Shown here in pieces: positions 1 to 8,451 of a DNA stretch of 48,211 nt. Each line of letters opens with the position of its first letter. The first letter of the stretch is position 1. Made by a program: the position numbers and the translations under genes. The DNA is taken from positions 1 through 48,211 of the forward strand of contig JASHOZ010000068.1 in assembly GCA_030038395.1 (NCBI GenBank), given 5' to 3'. The DNA comes from Nitrososphaerales archaeon. GTDB taxonomy: Archaea > Thermoproteota > Nitrososphaeria > Nitrososphaerales > Gagatemarchaeaceae. The notes under the pieces are model-generated. The model had not been told where the DNA came from. It did no database searches and was given only the letters and a program-made list of their open reading frames with translations.

Positions 1-1
1 C

Positions 2-127
2 ACGGCGCTGAAACGCCTCCCGCTACTTGCGGAAGTGGCGAATGCCGCCGTCTTCATCGCTTCGGACTATGCGAGCGCCATCACTGCCACCACGGTGAAC
101 GCAAGCTGCGGCGAGCTCGTGGACTGA
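2..127 (+). CDS. Short-chain dehydrogenase/reductase (SDR), C-terminal fragment
   Basis: The frame is open from the window edge and ends in TGA at 125-127, so only about 41 C-terminal residues are visible. They read like the end of a classical SDR enzyme: the stretch FIASDYASAITATTVNASCG matches the usual motif F(L/I)ASDxAS(Y/F)ITGxxxxVxGG, followed by a short tail ending in VD. Classical SDRs are about 250-residue NAD(P)-dependent oxidoreductases with a Rossmann fold. The catalytic Tyr-Lys pair and the nucleotide-binding glycines lie outside the window, so substrate and cofactor cannot be assigned. An odd point is Cys where the family usually has the second Gly of the final GG. Confidence 0.75.
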   Translation, partial: TALKRLPLLAEVANAAVFIASDYASAITATTVNASCGELVD

Positions 128-172
128 GAGCGCAGGTCGCCGCGTTGAATTCTTGTTTGCGGAAGTCAGACT

Positions 173-192
173 AGGGCTACTCAGGTAGCCCT
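173..192. terminator. 8-bp perfect hairpin downstream of the SDR gene
   Basis: The arms AGGGCTAC and GTAGCCCT are perfectly complementary around a TCAG loop, 45 nt after the SDR stop. There is no T-tract after it, so it is only a possible terminator or mRNA 3' structure. Apart from this hairpin, the stretch 128-473 holds only a doubtful small frame (see rejected items). Confidence 0.35.
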
Positions 193-473
193 TCAAAGTG
201 CACGTCTCCGGCGACGACTGCGAGCCAAGCGAGGTTCCGCATTGCTTTCGAGACGCATTCCTGAGAACAAACCCGAATTCGGTGGTCTGGCTTGACCGGC
301 CGAATTCCGGCGGTTCATGGGAAGCCGATGCATCAGCAACATCGTCCAGTCACGGAGTCTGAGCTCATCAGCTGGTTTCATAGTCGACAGAACGAGTCCA
401 TCGTGCTCATCTCGGGCGAAGCGCGCGAAGTGCGAGGAAAAGACGGCCAGATGTGTACTTGGGTTCGAACCCT

Positions 474-480
474 GAAATAC
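474..480 (+). promoter_or_regulatory. TATA-like box for the RecA-fold gene
   Basis: GAAATAC is centred 30 nt upstream of the ATG at 507, the spacing seen repeatedly in this window for leaderless or near-leaderless genes. It lies inside the frame that would extend the protein to an ATG at 453, which argues for 507 as the start. Confidence 0.35.
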
Positions 481-506
481 AGCCAACGAAGGTCAGGCGC
501 AGACTC

Positions 507-1052
507 ATGGGACCAAGGGAGTTGATAGAGGAAGGGGCGTCGCCGTTCGACAATCCTGTGATCCTTCTCAACGTGAGCCCCGTTGTTTACCACCAGGGCG
601 TTCTGGATACCCTCAGATACTTCTCCGAGAGGTTCGGAACGGGCCTCTATATCACATTGAACAAGCCGTGCCTAACGCTCCAGGCTGCGTTTGGTAAGGC
701 CGGGGTACCCTCGGATAGGGTGGTCTACCTCGACTCGATAACCAACACGACAGAACACGACACCGAGACCTGTCGCTACCTCGGGAGGATGAGAGAACTC
801 ACAGACATCTGCGTCGCCGTCATGAAGCTCGCGTCTGAGAAGCAGGTTAGGTTCGTGCTGTTCGATTCGGTCACGACGCTTCTCCTTTACAATGACACGA
901 AGTCCGTGGCAAGGTTTTGTCATGCAGTTGCCGAGAAGCTAAGGAGCATGAGACTGTCCGGGGCGCTCGTCCTCGTGGAAATGGAGGAAGGGAAGGATAT
1001 GGCCGCTCAGCTGGCTCAATTCTGCGATGCCTATGTGAAGGTTGGAGGCTGA
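507..1052 (+). CDS. KaiC/RadA-fold protein lacking a Walker A motif
   Basis: The 181-residue product has the alternating strand-helix pattern of a RecA/KaiC core. It begins with a hydrophobic strand (NPVILLNVSPVVYHQGVLDT), where a P-loop would be expected but no GxxxxGK(S/T) is present. A Walker B-like strand follows (RFVLFDSVTTLLLY), ending in Asp-Ser, and then a final strand (GALVLVEMEEG). Archaea carry many such degenerate KaiC-like proteins, some encoded beside signalling or motility genes. Here it overlaps or abuts the next gene, suggesting a two-gene unit. An upstream ATG at 453 would add 18 basic residues, but the TATA-like box at 474-480 favours 507. ATP hydrolysis is unlikely; a scaffold or sensor role is inference. 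Confidence 0.6.
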   Translation: MGPRELIEEGASPFDNPVILLNVSPVVYHQGVLDTLRYFSERFGTGLYITLNKPCLTLQAAFGKAGVPSDRVVYLDSITNTTEHDTETCRYLGRMRELTDICVAVMKLASEKQVRFVLFDSVTTLLLYNDTKSVARFCHAVAEKLRSMRLSGALVLVEMEEGKDMAAQLAQFCDAYVKVGG

Positions 1053-1053
1053 G

Positions 1054-1944
1054 TTGGCCAAACTAGAAACGAAGGGGATGCCGAAGGCCATCGACCGGGT
1101 CGCGTTCGACTCGTTCCTCTACGCTGTAAGGAAAAGCCTGGAGTACTTCGGGGAGGACAGCAAGCCCCTCCTTGACGATATAGGGGAACTGATGCTCCAA
1201 TACCTGATTGACTCGGGACGAGTTAGGCACCCAGAGCGAAGGAAAGCGTTCGCCGCAGCCCTGAGGGGGCTGCTCACTCGGAACGGGTTCGGCCCGGAGG
1301 TTCCGCTCCGATTCAAGGGGCGCCAGTCGGCGCCCTCGGTGACGGGCTTCGTTGACTACCTGACGGCAGGCGACGGCACGAACATCTATGGCGGACGAAA
1401 GAGTCTGAACAGGGGCCCCGCCAGGCCGAGGAGGATCGACTGGGTGATTTACGAGATGGCCCTATACGGCGTAACGAAGGCGCTAGATAACCAGCTCGGC
1501 GCGCAAGCCCAGTTGATTTTGGACCGGATAGGGACAGCTATGGTCGACTACCTCGTAGACGCAAGGGTAGTCGAAAGGTCTGATGACCTCGAGGTGCTAT
1601 TCTACAGGATCAAGCAATACTTCATGAAGGGAGGCTTCGCGAAGAACGGCGACTTCAGGATAGAAGGGAGTCCTCCCAAGGCTTTGGTGGCGACCTGGAC
1701 GTACGCTCCATACTATACGAACGTCCTCAAACGCCTGCGCAACGAAGGGAGCGCGCTCTTCTCCTGCCCCGTCTGCCTGATGGGGGAGTCGATGCTCACA
1801 GAGAAGCAGGGGGTAAGATTCCAGAATCTCGTGGAGATGCGGTTCCTCCCGCGTTCCAGAGTCTACTACCGTCACAAGGTCATTCCTCCTGTCGAGAGCT
1901 TCACAGAAAAGGACGCAGAGAAGGTCTCCAGGCTAAGGGCTTGA
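1054..1944 (+). CDS. Conserved hypothetical protein with a duplicated helical domain
   Basis: I do not recognise this family. The 296-residue product contains two copies of a domain of about 70 residues. Copy 1 (from about residue 23) includes LLDDIGELMLQYLIDSGRV, and copy 2 (from about 145) includes LILDRIGTAMVDYLVDARVV. Each copy ends in a similar stretch (GFGPEVPLRFKG versus GFAKNGDFRIEG). A C-terminal region of about 80 residues follows with one CxxC pair (CPVC), not enough for a zinc site on its own. The start chosen is TTG 1054, 5 nt after a good Shine-Dalgarno GGAGG at 1044-1048 that lies inside the preceding gene. TTG 1042 and ATG 1078 are alternatives. Tight spacing suggests co-translation with, and perhaps binding to, the RecA-fold protein upstream. 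Confidence 0.6.
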   Translation: MAKLETKGMPKAIDRVAFDSFLYAVRKSLEYFGEDSKPLLDDIGELMLQYLIDSGRVRHPERRKAFAAALRGLLTRNGFGPEVPLRFKGRQSAPSVTGFVDYLTAGDGTNIYGGRKSLNRGPARPRRIDWVIYEMALYGVTKALDNQLGAQAQLILDRIGTAMVDYLVDARVVERSDDLEVLFYRIKQYFMKGGFAKNGDFRIEGSPPKALVATWTYAPYYTNVLKRLRNEGSALFSCPVCLMGESMLTEKQGVRFQNLVEMRFLPRSRVYYRHKVIPPVESFTEKDAEKVSRLRA

Positions 1945-2063
1945 TGGTCAGCAGCGAGAAGCAACCCCTGCCAAACCAATCTTGCCGTGTCGGCCTCACT
2001 TTGGGCTCGGAGTCTCGACTGCAGGCCGAGACCCAAACATGAGGTTCAGTGCGGCGAGTTGGG

Positions 2064-2148
2064 TGCGGGGGGTGGGATTCGAACCCACGAACCCCTGAGG
2101 GACGAGGTCCTAAGCCTCGCGCCGTTGACCAGGCTGGGCGACCCCCGC
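2064..2148 (-). tRNA. tRNA-Leu, anticodon UAG
   Basis: Read on the minus strand, the acceptor GCGGGGG (2148-2142) pairs with CCCCCGC (2071-2065), followed by an A discriminator at 2064. CCA is not encoded. The anticodon loop CTTAGGA occupies 2114-2108, flanked by GAGG/CCTC, giving anticodon TAG at 2112-2110. A long variable arm (type II tRNA) and a T-arm with GTTCGAATCC follow. No intron is seen. It reads CUN leucine codons. It sits just downstream of the MFS gene on the same strand. Confidence 0.93.
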
Positions 2149-2174
2149 GTAGGAGTGGCGGCCCTCCCGAGAAA

Positions 2175-3365
2175 CTATAACGCTTTCCGCTTCACTGCTC
2201 TTCCCACCCTCACCCACATCACCAGTGAAACCAGGCAGCTAAGAAAGAACGCCCCGCAGGCAGCCTCGAAGACCCCGGCGAGACCTCCCAGGGAGTGCGC
2301 GACCCCCGCGGCGAGCGTCCCAGTCGCAGAGCCGACGCTCAGCAACGTGGTGTAGAATCCCATGGCCGTCCCTCTGGTCGACTCGGCGGCGCCGTCCCCG
2401 GCCGTCGCAAGCACGGTCGGAACGATTGCGGATGACGTGAAGAGCAGAAGCCCGAGCAGAGGAAGGTTCTTGACGAAGGAGTGCCCACCACTGTGGAAGA
2501 TCAGGATCAGCGCAACGAGCAGCTCGATGAGACCCGACACGCCCACCAGCATGACGACCCCTCTACCGATCCTGTCAGACAGAGCGCCGAACCCAACGGC
2601 CCCTGCCCCTAACACCGCGATTCCGACGACCAGGATGTCCGAAGTAGCGCCCAGCGAAATGCCAGACCTTGCGAAGGCTCGAGGGAGGAAGAAAACTGTC
2701 CCCAGAAGAACCGTAACACCGAACCAGAGCGGGAGGGCGGCTCTCCCGCGCGCGTCAAGTGAGGAGAGAGGGCTCGACGACGCTTGGCGCTCTATCCGGC
2801 GGCGGGGAGGCTCCCTGACGCCAAGGACCACGACGGCAAGGGCCGATGCGACTACGAGGGACGTGACGAGGAATGCCGAGCCAAGGGCGTGGGGAAACGC
2901 GGCAGACAGCCGCGCGCCGAGCACGATCCCGACCGCGTAGCCGCCGATGTCTGCCAGGTCGAAACCCCCCATCCCCGCTCCCCGAGTGGAAGGCGCGGTC
3001 GAGTCGGTGACTATGGCCAGGGTCGAGACCGTAACCCCCGCCGCGCCCACCCCCATCGCCGCGTGGATCCCTGCGACGACGTAGATGTTCCGCGTGAGTG
3101 CAATGGAGGCCATCAGGACGGCCATCGCAGCCAGCGAGGCGGCGAACACAGCCTTCCGTCCTCTGCTGTCGCACAGAAAGCCGACCGGAAGAGACATCGC
3201 GGCCTCGGCAAGGGGGTACAAGGCGAGGGCGCCGGCGACCTCCAGGTCAGAGGCGCCTGACAGATACGCCGGAAAGACGATCACGACGACGCCGAATCCG
3301 ACCCTGGATGCAGCCATCGCTAGGCACGCGACGAAGAGGCTCCTTCGAGTCTGCTGGCTCTCCAA
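2175..3365 (-). CDS. MFS transporter (drug/metabolite exporter type)
   Basis: The 396-residue hydrophobic protein has about 12 predicted membrane segments. It carries the major-facilitator motif A-like loop between TM2 and TM3 (GFLCDSRGRKAV) and its counterpart in the C-terminal half (GALSDRIGRGV). It should sit in the cytoplasmic membrane and move a small molecule by proton antiport; the substrate cannot be read from the sequence. The start is TTG at 3365. An AT-rich box at 3391-3395 (TTAAC on the minus strand) lies 28 nt upstream, consistent with a leaderless transcript. Its 3' end is 27 nt from tRNA-Leu. Confidence 0.85.
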   Translation of the reverse strand: MESQQTRRSLFVACLAMAASRVGFGVVVIVFPAYLSGASDLEVAGALALYPLAEAAMSLPVGFLCDSRGRKAVFAASLAAMAVLMASIALTRNIYVVAGIHAAMGVGAAGVTVSTLAIVTDSTAPSTRGAGMGGFDLADIGGYAVGIVLGARLSAAFPHALGSAFLVTSLVVASALAVVVLGVREPPRRRIERQASSSPLSSLDARGRAALPLWFGVTVLLGTVFFLPRAFARSGISLGATSDILVVGIAVLGAGAVGFGALSDRIGRGVVMLVGVSGLIELLVALILIFHSGGHSFVKNLPLLGLLLFTSSAIVPTVLATAGDGAAESTRGTAMGFYTTLLSVGSATGTLAAGVAHSLGGLAGVFEAACGAFFLSCLVSLVMWVRVGRAVKRKAL

Positions 3366-3390
3366 GGCATTTAGAGACGCCTAGGCGGCG

Positions 3391-3395
3391 TTAAT
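3391..3395 (-). promoter_or_regulatory. TATA-like box of the MFS gene
   Basis: GATTAACG on the minus strand is centred 28 nt from the TTG start at 3365, in keeping with a leaderless mRNA. Confidence 0.4.
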
Positions 3396-3453
3396 CAGTC
3401 TGACCGGCCGCCTTTAGCACAGATGAGACAGCATCCTGTTCGTGACTGAAAGG

Positions 3454-3462
3454 GATATAAGG
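3454..3462 (+). promoter_or_regulatory. TATA box of the Lrp-type domain gene
   Basis: GATATAAGG is a strong archaeal TATA match. Transcription would start near 3484, about 19 nt before the TTG start at 3503, leaving room for the purine-rich GGAAAGG as a ribosome-binding site. Confidence 0.55.
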
Positions 3463-3502
3463 CAAACACAGCGGCCGCGCGTATCGGCGAAGATGGAAAG
3501 GC

Positions 3503-3796
3503 TTGTCCAGAATCCTGGCTTTCGTAGACATATTTGTGGAGTCGGCGGAGATGGACAACGTCGTCGCGGCGCTGTCTAAGCTGGACAGTCTTGAAGAACT
3601 GTATGAGGTCACAGGCGAGTTCGACATCGTCACGCTGGTGTCCGCACAAGACATCGAAGAGTTCAGGGAGCTTCTGAAGAACAAGATACTGAAGATAAGG
3701 GGGGTGAAGAGCACTGTCAGCTCAGTGGTGCTGCACACCCACAAGGGCCCACGGTCAGGCAACGGCGCCGAGGCGCTGAAGCGCCCCCGTCAGTAG
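3503..3796 (+). CDS. Stand-alone Lrp/AsnC ligand-binding (RAM/SAM) domain protein
   Basis: The 97-residue product has the beta-alpha-beta-beta-alpha-beta pattern of the effector domain of Lrp/AsnC regulators: AFVDIFVE, then VVAALSKLDSLEELYEVTGEFDIVTLV, then IRGVKSTVSSVVLHTHKG. There is no N-terminal helix-turn-helix. Such single-domain proteins form dimers or octamers and bind amino acids, either alone or with full-length Lrp partners. The gene has its own TATA box and starts with TTG. It lies 61 nt upstream of kdpA on the same strand and could be read with it. A role in controlling kdp is possible but not shown. Confidence 0.8.
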   Translation: MSRILAFVDIFVESAEMDNVVAALSKLDSLEELYEVTGEFDIVTLVSAQDIEEFRELLKNKILKIRGVKSTVSSVVLHTHKGPRSGNGAEALKRPRQ

Positions 3797-3857
3797 CCCT
3801 CTCCCCGGTGACTCCCTGTTTGACTAGGAAGGCTATGGACTGGAAGGGCGCCGGCTC

Positions 3858-5516
3858 TTGATCACGCTCCCTGAGTTCCTCTCGGTTGCGCTGATCCTTG
3901 GGGCGTCCCTGTTTCTGGCGTGGCTGACCGCCCCATATCTCGTAAGGGTCTACAAGCGCGTCCCCGGCCGTCTCGACAGGGTCCTGAACCCGGTCGAGAA
4001 GGGAGTCTACAAGCTCGCAGGCGTCGATGAAGAGCACAGGATGGGGTGGAAGGAGTACTTCCTCGCGGGCCTCTGCGTGAACATCGTCCAGATGGTCATC
4101 GCGTACCTCATCCTCGTCTTCCAGGGCTCGCTACCGCTGAACCCCCAGGGCTTCCCCGGACTCAGCTGGGACCTCGCATTCAATACCGTGATCTCCTTCG
4201 GAACGAACACGAACCTGCAGCACTACGCGGGGGAGGTCACTCTGTCCTATCTCAGCCAGATGACCGCCATCCAGTTCCTCCAGTTCACCTCCGCCGCGAC
4301 TGGGATCTGCATGGGCGTGGCGATGGTGAGGGGTTTCATCGTGGGGTCGAAGGACATGGGGAACTTCTACGTCGATTTCGTCAGGACGTTGACGCGCATC
4401 CTGATACCGTTCTGCCTTGTCGCTGCGGTCGTGCTGGTGGCCCTCGGAGTCCCCCAGACGCTGAGCGGGTACACCACAGTCACCACAGTCGAAGGGGCCT
4501 CGCGGTCGATACTGGTGGGGCCAGTAGCATCTCTCGTGTCGATAATGCAACTCGGGACCAACGGTGGGGGCTACTACGGCGCGAACGCCGCATACCCGTT
4601 CATGAACCCCAGCCCTCTCTCAGACGTCTTCGAGATCGGCCTGATGCTCCTCCTCCCGACCGCACTGATCTTCGTCTTCGGGGAGCTCCTGGGAAAGAAG
4701 CGCGAAACCAGACCGATCCTTATCGGGGCATATGGGCTCTTTATCATCGACCTAGGGATAGCCTTCATCCCCAACGCGCCGGCCGTCGGGCAAGGGATAG
4801 AGACGCGGATAGGCGGGTTCATGTCCGTGTTCTGGACTGTGGTAACTACCGCGGTCACGACGGGCTCGGTGAACACCACGCTGTCCGCGATGCACCCGCT
4901 GGTCATCCTCGCCGCCTTCATGGGGATGCTGATCCAGTCTACGCCGGGCGGGAAAGGCGTGGGTCTGATGTACATGGTGATGTACATTGTCATCACCGTC
5001 TTCATAGTCGGCCTGATGTCCGGCAGGACGCCGGAATACCTAGGGATCAAGATAACGAGCAGGGACGTGAAGCTCGTGATGCTCGCGTTCCTCATCCACC
5101 CCATCATAATCCTGATCCCCACCGTCCTGGCGTACGCCTCGGGGGCGGCCGCGGCGATTGGCGTCAACGGAGCTCCAATCGGCTTCACACAGATACTCTA
5201 CGAGTTCACGTCTGCGGCGTCTAACAACGGTTCGGATTTCCTGGGTACCGCAGCGAACACCCCCTTCTTCAACGTCGCAACGGCTGTTGTGATCTTCCTG
5301 GGACGATACGGGCCTATCGCCATTCTGATGGCGCTGGGGGGTTCCATGATCGGCAGGGCGAGGACAGCGGTCTCGGGCCTCCGGACGGACAGCATCACGT
5401 TCTCGTTGGTCCTCATCGGGAGCATACTCATACTGGTCGTGCTCACATTCTTCCCCTTCCTCGTCCTGGGACCGATTCAGTCCTACTTCCAAGGGAGCGT
5501 GAATGGCTTTGGATAG
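3858..5516 (+). CDS. kdpA: Potassium-transporting ATPase, K+-channel subunit A
   Basis: KdpA (552 residues, about the family's length) is the membrane subunit that selects and moves K+ in the Kdp pump. All four selectivity-filter loops are recognisable: TNTNLQHY near residue 117, GTNGGGYYG near 233, TTGSVNT near 335 and NNGSDF near 456. These are the four MPM-repeat pore loops that descend from K+ channels. The start is TTG 3858. The 3' end overlaps kdpB by 14 nt, so the subunits are translationally coupled. No kdpF is visible; it is often too small or missing. KdpDE-type sensor genes are not in the window. Confidence 0.96.
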   Translation: MITLPEFLSVALILGASLFLAWLTAPYLVRVYKRVPGRLDRVLNPVEKGVYKLAGVDEEHRMGWKEYFLAGLCVNIVQMVIAYLILVFQGSLPLNPQGFPGLSWDLAFNTVISFGTNTNLQHYAGEVTLSYLSQMTAIQFLQFTSAATGICMGVAMVRGFIVGSKDMGNFYVDFVRTLTRILIPFCLVAAVVLVALGVPQTLSGYTTVTTVEGASRSILVGPVASLVSIMQLGTNGGGYYGANAAYPFMNPSPLSDVFEIGLMLLLPTALIFVFGELLGKKRETRPILIGAYGLFIIDLGIAFIPNAPAVGQGIETRIGGFMSVFWTVVTTAVTTGSVNTTLSAMHPLVILAAFMGMLIQSTPGGKGVGLMYMVMYIVITVFIVGLMSGRTPEYLGIKITSRDVKLVMLAFLIHPIIILIPTVLAYASGAAAAIGVNGAPIGFTQILYEFTSAASNNGSDFLGTAANTPFFNVATAVVIFLGRYGPIAILMALGGSMIGRARTAVSGLRTDSITFSLVLIGSILILVVLTFFPFLVLGPIQSYFQGSVNGFG

Positions 5517-7644
5517 CGCGCCTGGCAGGCGAGGGCGGTTCAGCCGCCTCCCTCCATTCACCTCTCAAGTCCTCAAGGACTCGGTCGTCAGGCTCAGTCC
5601 TTTCTCTCTGCTGTCAAATCCCGTGATGTTCATAGTGGAGATGACATTCCTCGTGGTGGCGGCCATGGCGGTCTACCCGCAGGGCTTCGGCAGCGTGGCG
5701 TCCGCGTCGAAGCAGACCTTCTACCTCGAAGTAGCCGCCATCCTCATCATTACCGTGTGGTTCAGCACGCTTGCGGACGCGCTAGCCGAACAGCAGGCCC
5801 GTAACACGGCGAGCAGCCTTCGTCGCCTCGAGACTGAGGTCACGAGCAGGAAGGTCATCAAGCAGGGGTGGGCGACCGACATGGTCCCGACGAAGTCCAC
5901 GGACCTGCGGAAAGGGGACCTTGTCCTCCTCGAGAAGGGTGAGACGATTCCCATTGACGCGGAGGTGATCGAAGGAATCGCGATGGTCGACGAGTCCCTG
6001 ATGACAGGGGAGTCCGCGCCCGTCAGGAAAGCACCAGGGGACTCGGTGATCGGCGGGTCCAGGGTGGTCACCGACACCCTCACGGTGAAGGTGACCGCGA
6101 ACCCGGGCGAGACGTTCATCGATCAGATGATACACCTAGTGGAGTCCTCGAAGCGTCCCAAGACGCCGAACGAGCAGGCAGTGACCATGGTCCTCCTGGG
6201 CCTGACCGCGATATTCACAATAATCATAGTCTCGCTGCTGGGCCTCTCCATCACTCTTCACCTCGGGGCCGACCTCTCCGTGCTGATAGCCCTCTATGTC
6301 TGCCTGCTTCCGACCACCATAGGGGCGCTCCTTCCGGCGATCGGCCTCTCCGGGGTGTCGCGACTCTACGCGAACAGGATAGTCGCGAAGTCGGGGAAGG
6401 CCGTCGAGACCGCAGGGGATGTCGACGTCATCCTCTTGGACAAGACCGGCACCATAACGGTGGGGAACAGGCAGGCGATTGAGTTCATCCCCTTCGAGGG
6501 TCACACGGTCAAGGAGGTGGGGGAGGCCTCGTTCCTGTCCTCGTGGTACGACGACACGCCTGAAGGGAGGAGCATAATCCGCCTCGCATACGACAGCGGA
6601 TACATCCCGAAGGAGCTAAACTCACTCGAACTCTCGAAGGTCTACCCATTCTCCGCCACCTCGAGAACGAGCGGCGTCAAGATGAGCCGGGGCTTGATGC
6701 TCGGGCTGCCAAAGGGCATAGACAGCGGGGGGGAGAGAAGGAGGTTCAGGAGGAAGGCGCCGGAGGCGCTCGAGGGCCTCGACGAGAACGAGCCGGAAGT
6801 CGAGGTCCTGAAGGGGGCGCCAGACTCCATGAAGAGCAGCCTAGGCGCCGTCCCTCCTCTCTACGACGAGGTGGTCAATGGAGTGTCCGGCGCAGGGGAG
6901 ACTCCCATCGTCGTCTCGCGCAACGGCTCCGCGCTCGGCGTGATAAGGCTGAAGGACGTCTTGAAGGAGGGAATCCGGGACAAGGTCATGGCCGTTAAGG
7001 CCATGGACATCAGGCCAGTCATGATTACGGGCGACCAGCCCCTCACCGCGAAGAGCATAGCTTCTGAGGTGGGGATTGACGAGTATGTCCCGCAGGCGAG
7101 GCCCGAAGTGAAGTTCAGCATCGTCCAGAAGGAGCAGAAGGACTCCCGCATCGTCGCGATGATAGGGGACGGGACCAATGACGCTCCCGCCCTGGCCGTC
7201 GCCGACGTGGGGCTGGCGATGAGCTCAGGGACCGAGGCTGCCAAGGAGGCCGCGAACATGGTGGACCTGGAGTCCAACCCCGCGAAGGTGATAGAGGTCG
7301 TGATGCTCGGCAAGCAGCTCCTGATGACGAGAGGGGCGGTGACCGCATTCAGCATAGCGAACGACGTCGCCAAATATTTCGCGATAGTGCCCGTCCTCTT
7401 CTCTGCGGCCATACCTCAGCTGAACATCCTCGGGCTTGGCCTCGAGAGCGCCGTTCTCTCGGCCCTCATATTCAACGCGATCATCATTCCGATGCTGATT
7501 CCCTTGGCGATGAGAGGGGTGTCGTTCAAGCCGTCGGGCACGATGTCTATCTTCCTCCGCAACGTGATGGTATGGGGGGTCGGCGGCGTGATCGTCCCAT
7601 TCGTAGGCATAAAGCTGATCGACCTGCTGATCTCGGTGATATAG
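5503..7644 (+). CDS. kdpB: Potassium-transporting P-type ATPase, subunit B
   Basis: KdpB (713 residues) is the P-type ATPase that drives K+ uptake. It has the actuator motif TGES (Ser at about 171), the phosphorylation motif DKTGT with Asp313, the nucleotide-binding KGA around residue 430 (KGS in many homologues) and the hinge GDGTNDAPALAVADVG. Membrane segments flank the cytoplasmic domains. It is longer than the E. coli protein (682). Much of the excess is a highly charged insert of about 30 residues in the nucleotide-binding domain (residues 400-430, including GGERRRFRRKAPEALEGLDE). The stop is followed immediately by kdpC. Confidence 0.96.
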   Translation: MALDSAPGRRGRFSRLPPFTSQVLKDSVVRLSPFSLLSNPVMFIVEMTFLVVAAMAVYPQGFGSVASASKQTFYLEVAAILIITVWFSTLADALAEQQARNTASSLRRLETEVTSRKVIKQGWATDMVPTKSTDLRKGDLVLLEKGETIPIDAEVIEGIAMVDESLMTGESAPVRKAPGDSVIGGSRVVTDTLTVKVTANPGETFIDQMIHLVESSKRPKTPNEQAVTMVLLGLTAIFTIIIVSLLGLSITLHLGADLSVLIALYVCLLPTTIGALLPAIGLSGVSRLYANRIVAKSGKAVETAGDVDVILLDKTGTITVGNRQAIEFIPFEGHTVKEVGEASFLSSWYDDTPEGRSIIRLAYDSGYIPKELNSLELSKVYPFSATSRTSGVKMSRGLMLGLPKGIDSGGERRRFRRKAPEALEGLDENEPEVEVLKGAPDSMKSSLGAVPPLYDEVVNGVSGAGETPIVVSRNGSALGVIRLKDVLKEGIRDKVMAVKAMDIRPVMITGDQPLTAKSIASEVGIDEYVPQARPEVKFSIVQKEQKDSRIVAMIGDGTNDAPALAVADVGLAMSSGTEAAKEAANMVDLESNPAKVIEVVMLGKQLLMTRGAVTAFSIANDVAKYFAIVPVLFSAAIPQLNILGLGLESAVLSALIFNAIIIPMLIPLAMRGVSFKPSGTMSIFLRNVMVWGVGGVIVPFVGIKLIDLLISVI

Positions 7645-8109
7645 TTGGAGACATCCAAGAGAAAGTCAAACTACCGACCTATCATCGTTGTGTCGCTGAT
7701 TTCGCTGATAGTCTGCGGACTCTTCTTCCCCCTCTTAGTGACCGGGATAGCGCAGGCGCTCTTCCCCTATCAGGCAAACGGCGAGCTCAGGCAGCTCGAC
7801 GGCAGGAACGTCGGGTCGGAGTTGATCGCGCAGTCCTTCAACTCCTCGGAGTTCTTCCAGCCAAGGCTCGCGAACGAGTCCGCGTCGGGTGTCGACCCTG
7901 ACATCACCCAGGCAGACGCCCTGTCGCAGATCCCCGGGATAAGCAACGCTACGGGCGGGCGAGTCTCCGTGTCCGCCCTGACTTCGATTGTGGACTCGAA
8001 CGTCGAGGGGACCTTCTGGATCTTCGGGAGCCCGTACGTCGACGTGCTGAATCTCAACCTGATCCTGATCAACGACTATCCATCAGTCTACCAGAACTTC
8101 ACGGGCTGA
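7645..8109 (+). CDS. kdpC: Potassium-transporting ATPase, subunit C
   Basis: KdpC (154 residues) has one N-terminal membrane helix (IIVVSLISLIVCGLFFPLLV) and an extracellular domain. It carries the family motifs LIAQSFNSSEFFQPRL and NESASGVDPDITQADAL, the latter matching the usual (S)GS(G)xDPxIS region. It stabilises the KdpA-KdpB complex and raises ATP affinity. It is shorter than the usual 185-195 residues; the C-terminus stops soon after VLNLNLIL. The start is TTG, directly after the kdpB stop, so kdpABC forms one transcription unit. Confidence 0.93.
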   Translation: METSKRKSNYRPIIVVSLISLIVCGLFFPLLVTGIAQALFPYQANGELRQLDGRNVGSELIAQSFNSSEFFQPRLANESASGVDPDITQADALSQIPGISNATGGRVSVSALTSIVDSNVEGTFWIFGSPYVDVLNLNLILINDYPSVYQNFTG

Positions 8110-8128
8110 TGTGCCGGCCGCGCTCCGT

Positions 8129-8425
8129 TCAGTGCGCTTTGAGCTTCTTCTTCTCTTCTCGCTTGAGTTTGTCGCGCTTCGCACTTTCCCTGCGCTCGTC
8201 GTACTCACCGAGGGGAGCCTCGGACTCCACGAAGCCGTGGTGGATCTCGAACATCCGCTTCACTATGCCCTCCTTCACCGGGTCTCGCTTCGCAAACCTC
8301 ACCGAGAGGTTCCTCCTGTCTAGGACCGTCCACTCGAACCCATCATGCTCCTTCAGCTCTCTTATCGCCTCCTCCATGGCGAACTCGTTTCCGAAGAGGC
8401 CACGAATCTCCCACAGCCTGGCCAT
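8129..8425 (-). CDS. Small conserved hypothetical protein
   Basis: I cannot name this 98-residue protein. It is soluble, with an apparent beta-alpha-beta-beta-alpha fold in residues 1-70 (IRGLFGNEFAMEEAIRELKE, then FEWTVLDRRNLSVRF) and a strongly basic, probably helical tail rich in Lys and Arg (KRDKLKREEKKKLKAH) that could bind nucleic acid. The gene converges on kdpC with 19 nt between the stops. Its TATA-like box CTAAAAGC (8449-8457) lies 28 nt upstream of the ATG and overlaps the stop codon of the next gene, so it can be transcribed separately as a leaderless mRNA. Confidence 0.6.
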   Translation of the reverse strand: MARLWEIRGLFGNEFAMEEAIRELKEHDGFEWTVLDRRNLSVRFAKRDPVKEGIVKRMFEIHHGFVESEAPLGEYDERRESAKRDKLKREEKKKLKAH

Positions 8426-8451
8426 GGACGTTCGGTCGCGCGCGGACGCTT

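Noticed and set aside
455-475. GGGTTCGAACCC looks like a tRNA T-arm
   Set aside because: It is a palindrome without matching acceptor, D-arm or anticodon stem around it.
328-525. A 65-codon frame starting MHQQHRPVTESELISW
   Set aside because: It has somewhat protein-like composition, but no TATA box, no ribosome-binding site and no known homology, and its end overlaps the RecA-fold gene; too weak to call.
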